Source: Luteimicrobium sp042670205
Lineage (GTDB): Bacteria > Actinomycetota > Actinomycetes > Actinomycetales > Cellulomonadaceae
Direction: 5' to 3'
Assembly: GCF_042670205.1 (NCBI RefSeq)
Contig: NZ_JBHUWD010000002.1
Span: forward strand, 186,001 to 250,000
DNA: 64,000 nucleotides
Below, piece after piece: positions 61,931 to 64,000 of this stretch. The notes below the pieces were generated by a model. The model saw nothing but the letters and a program-made list of their open reading frames with translations. It had not been told where the DNA came from and made no database searches. The position numbers were made by a program, and so were the translations under genes. Within the stretch, counting starts at the first letter, position 1. Each line of letters starts with the position of its first letter.

Positions 61931-64000
61931 ATGGCGCAGGCCGGACAGAGTGGTCCAGGAGTGCAGCACGAGCGCGGCTTCGTAGGGCGGACGAGGCGAT
62001 GGGGAGCGGCCGTGGCGGCCGGCTCGCTGGTGGCCGCGTCGTTCACGGCGGTGACCGCCGGCTCTGCGCAGGCGGTGACGCACGCCGCCGCGAGGTCGTC
62101 GTCGGGCTTCACCGTCTACGACGGGACGCGGACCACGCCGATCCTCATGGACGCGGGGTACGAGGGCGACCACGGCGACCGCGACTACACGCAGGTGCGC
62201 CGCGCGGTCCAGGACCTGCGGCAGGACGTCGCGATGGTCACGGGCGGGATCGACGCGCACGCGGTCCAGAGCCTTCTCGCCGACGACGAGAACGCCGAGG
62301 CCGCGCGGCTCGACGGTGCCGACCCGGCCAGGGTCCCGGCGCTGCTGACGTCGGCGACGCCGCAGCGGACGGCGATCATCGTCGGCGAGGTGGGGCAGAG
62401 CCCGCTGATCGATCGGATCGTGAAGGCGGGCAAGTTCGACGAGGCGGCTGGGATCCGGGGGAAGTGGGAGGCCTACGCCACCAAGACGATCAAGGACCCG
62501 CTCCCCGGCGTCGACCGCGCCCTCGTGATCGCGGGCAGCGACGCCCGCGGCACGATCTACGGCACGTACTCGATCTCCGAGGAGATCGGTGTCTCGCCCT
62601 GGTACTGGTTCAGCGACGTCCCGGTCCAGCGGCAGACGACGGTCGCGGTCAAGGGGAAGACGCACGTCGAGGAGGGGCCGAGCGTCAAGTACCGCGGCTT
62701 CTTCATCAACGACGAGGAGCGCACGCTGGCGTGGGCGCGGAAGAAGTTCCCGACCGCGGACGGGACGGTGGACGTCAACTACTACCGGCACGTCTTCGAG
62801 CTCATCCTGCGCCTGCGCCTCGACACGCTGTGGCCGGCGATGCACGGGGCGGGGACGGCTTTCAACGCCGCGACGGACACCGGGACGTACGACGACGGCA
62901 CACCGGTCAACGCGCAGGAGGCCGCGGAGTACGGGGTGATCGCGTCGACGTCGCACGCCGAGCCCATGCTGCGCAACAACGAGGGCGAGTGGCGCCAGTG
63001 GTACACGGCGAACAAGACGAAGTACGACATCAAGGGGTCGGACTCGAACGCCGCCTACGACTACTCGATCAACAAGCCGGCGATCCTCCAGTACTGGCGT
63101 GAGCGCATCGAGGCGAACTCCGACTTCGAGAGCATCATCGTGCTGGGCATCCGCGGCGTCAGCGACAACAACGCCGCCTTCACGGCCGACAACCCGTACG
63201 GGTTCAAGGACAAGGTCGAGATGGAGGCCGACGTCATCCGCGAGCAGCGTCGGATCATCGCCGACACGTACGGCGCCGAGGACGCGGTCCCGCAGGTGTT
63301 CATCCCGTACAAGGAGATGAACGACCTTTACAACCAGGGCCTCAAGAAGTACATCCCGGCCGACGTGACGCTCATGTGGGCCGAGGACAACTACGGCTAC
63401 CTGCGCCAGGTGCCGACCCAGACCGAGGCCGCACGCGCGGGCGGCAACGGCGTGTACTACCACGTGTCCTACTGGGGCGAGCCGAAGAGCTACCTCTGGC
63501 TCAACTCGACGCCGATGTCGCTCATGGTGCAGCAGCTGCACCGCGCATGGAGCTCGGGCGTCCAGCGGTACTGGGTGCTCAACGTCGGTGACATCAAGCC
63601 GGGGGACATGAAGCTCGAGCTGTTCTCCAAGCTCGCCTGGGACGTCGACGGCTACGACGACACGAACATCGAGTCCACGTTCCTGACCCAGGACGTCGAG
63701 CGGGACTACGGGCTGCACGGCAAGAACGCGCGGACCGTCGCGGACGCCCTCGGCCGGTTCGACACGCTCGAGAGCACCAAGCGGGCGGAGTTCTGGGGTG
63801 AGGTGAACACGTCCAGCGCGACGTCCGGCCGGATCCACGACGGCGAGGTGTTCCCGTTCAGCGCCACGTCCGACGGCGACGAGCTCCAGCGGTACATCGA
63901 CGAGTCCGACGACCTCGTCCGCATCCTGCAGGGCGTGTCGGCGAAGCTCGACCCGTCCTACCGGGCCGCGTTCTACGAGCAGGTGCTCTACCGCGTCCGG
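61931..64000 (+). CDS. Secreted GH115 alpha-glucuronidase (3' end outside window)
   Basis: Predicted xylan-debranching enzyme that removes (4-O-methyl)glucuronic acid. 690 residues are visible and the frame is still open at base 64000. The N-terminus is a signal peptide with a twin-arginine-like segment (RTRRWGAAVAAGSLVAASF, cleavage near AQA, residue 53). The GH115 catalytic region starts near residue 250: KYRGFFINDEERTLAWARKK, ILRLRLDTLWPAMHG, MWAEDNYGYLRQ and YYHVSYWGEPKSYLWLN, all family landmarks. ATG 61931 has GGAG six bases upstream. Divergent from the chitinase, with a leader of over 200 bases if the predicted promoter is right. Confidence 0.92.
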   Translation, partial: MAQAGQSGPGVQHERGFVGRTRRWGAAVAAGSLVAASFTAVTAGSAQAVTHAAARSSSGFTVYDGTRTTPILMDAGYEGDHGDRDYTQVRRAVQDLRQDVAMVTGGIDAHAVQSLLADDENAEAARLDGADPARVPALLTSATPQRTAIIVGEVGQSPLIDRIVKAGKFDEAAGIRGKWEAYATKTIKDPLPGVDRALVIAGSDARGTIYGTYSISEEIGVSPWYWFSDVPVQRQTTVAVKGKTHVEEGPSVKYRGFFINDEERTLAWARKKFPTADGTVDVNYYRHVFELILRLRLDTLWPAMHGAGTAFNAATDTGTYDDGTPVNAQEAAEYGVIASTSHAEPMLRNNEGEWRQWYTANKTKYDIKGSDSNAAYDYSINKPAILQYWRERIEANSDFESIIVLGIRGVSDNNAAFTADNPYGFKDKVEMEADVIREQRRIIADTYGAEDAVPQVFIPYKEMNDLYNQGLKKYIPADVTLMWAEDNYGYLRQVPTQTEAARAGGNGVYYHVSYWGEPKSYLWLNSTPMSLMVQQLHRAWSSGVQRYWVLNVGDIKPGDMKLELFSKLAWDVDGYDDTNIESTFLTQDVERDYGLHGKNARTVADALGRFDTLESTKRAEFWGEVNTSSATSGRIHDGEVFPFSATSDGDELQRYIDESDDLVRILQGVSAKLDPSYRAAFYEQVLYRVR

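Overview
The window is a chromosomal segment of a very GC-rich actinobacterium. Gene content (WhiA, RbpA, OpcA, an ANTAR response regulator, an LAxTG-anchored surface protein) and two polysaccharide-degrading enzymes at the right end point to Micrococcales, probably the Cellulomonas/Cellulosimicrobium/Isoptericola group. That placement is inferred from gene content, not from a phylogeny. From pyk to der the gene order follows the conserved actinobacterial core also known from Mycobacterium tuberculosis (pyk, pdtaR, polA, rpsA, coaE, uvrB, uvrA; uvrC, rapZ, yvcK, whiA; gap, pgk, tpiA, secG; tkt, tal, zwf, opcA, pgl, ctaB; xerD, parA, scpA, scpB, rluB; cmk, der), with lineage-specific genes inserted.

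Layout. 1-4.3 kb: 3' part of gltB, then gltD (glutamate synthase). 4.3-7.6 kb: pyk, a tRNA-Leu(CAA)-like gene with a short variable loop, an ANTAR regulator and a GNAT enzyme. 7.6-14.5 kb: a thioesterase divergent from polA, a methyltransferase, pfkA and rpsA. 14.6-18.4 kb: an ABC exporter divergent from a marR gene around a perfect inverted repeat, then coaE and pcp. 18.5-21.3 kb: a secreted, sortase-anchored protein with four tandem repeats. 21.5-36 kb: uvrB, a glyoxalase-fold protein, a two-kinase fusion, a manganese-riboswitch-type leader before two terC paralogues, a YciI protein, uvrA with an SOS box, an OsmC protein, and the compact run uvrC-rapZ-yvcK-whiA.

37-48 kb is central carbon metabolism: gap-pgk-tpiA with secG and rbpA on the plus strand, facing the pentose-phosphate operon tkt-tal-zwf-opcA-pgl on the minus strand. 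With pyk and pfkA, the window holds much of lower glycolysis and the oxidative pentose-phosphate pathway. 48.4-57.4 kb: ctaB, xerD, an orphan parA with scpAB, rluB, chorismate mutase, cmk, plsC and der. 57.5-64 kb is accessory: a FAD oxidoreductase, tRNA-Pro(GGG), a second GNAT gene, a secreted GH18 chitinase and a divergent GH115 alpha-glucuronidase cut by the window end. Their 581-base intergenic region carries two near-identical LacI-type operator sequences.

Two regulatory habits recur. Many genes have a TANNNT-like -10 hexamer 6-7 bases before the start codon, the expected layout of leaderless mRNAs. Gene ends are marked by long perfect GC hairpins that mostly lack a U-tract. The strongest unexplained items are the short-arm tRNA-Leu(CAA), the PfkB-P-loop kinase fusion, the riboswitch/TerC pair, the dual operators at the chitinase/glucuronidase locus, and the MarR operator overlapping the exporter -10.
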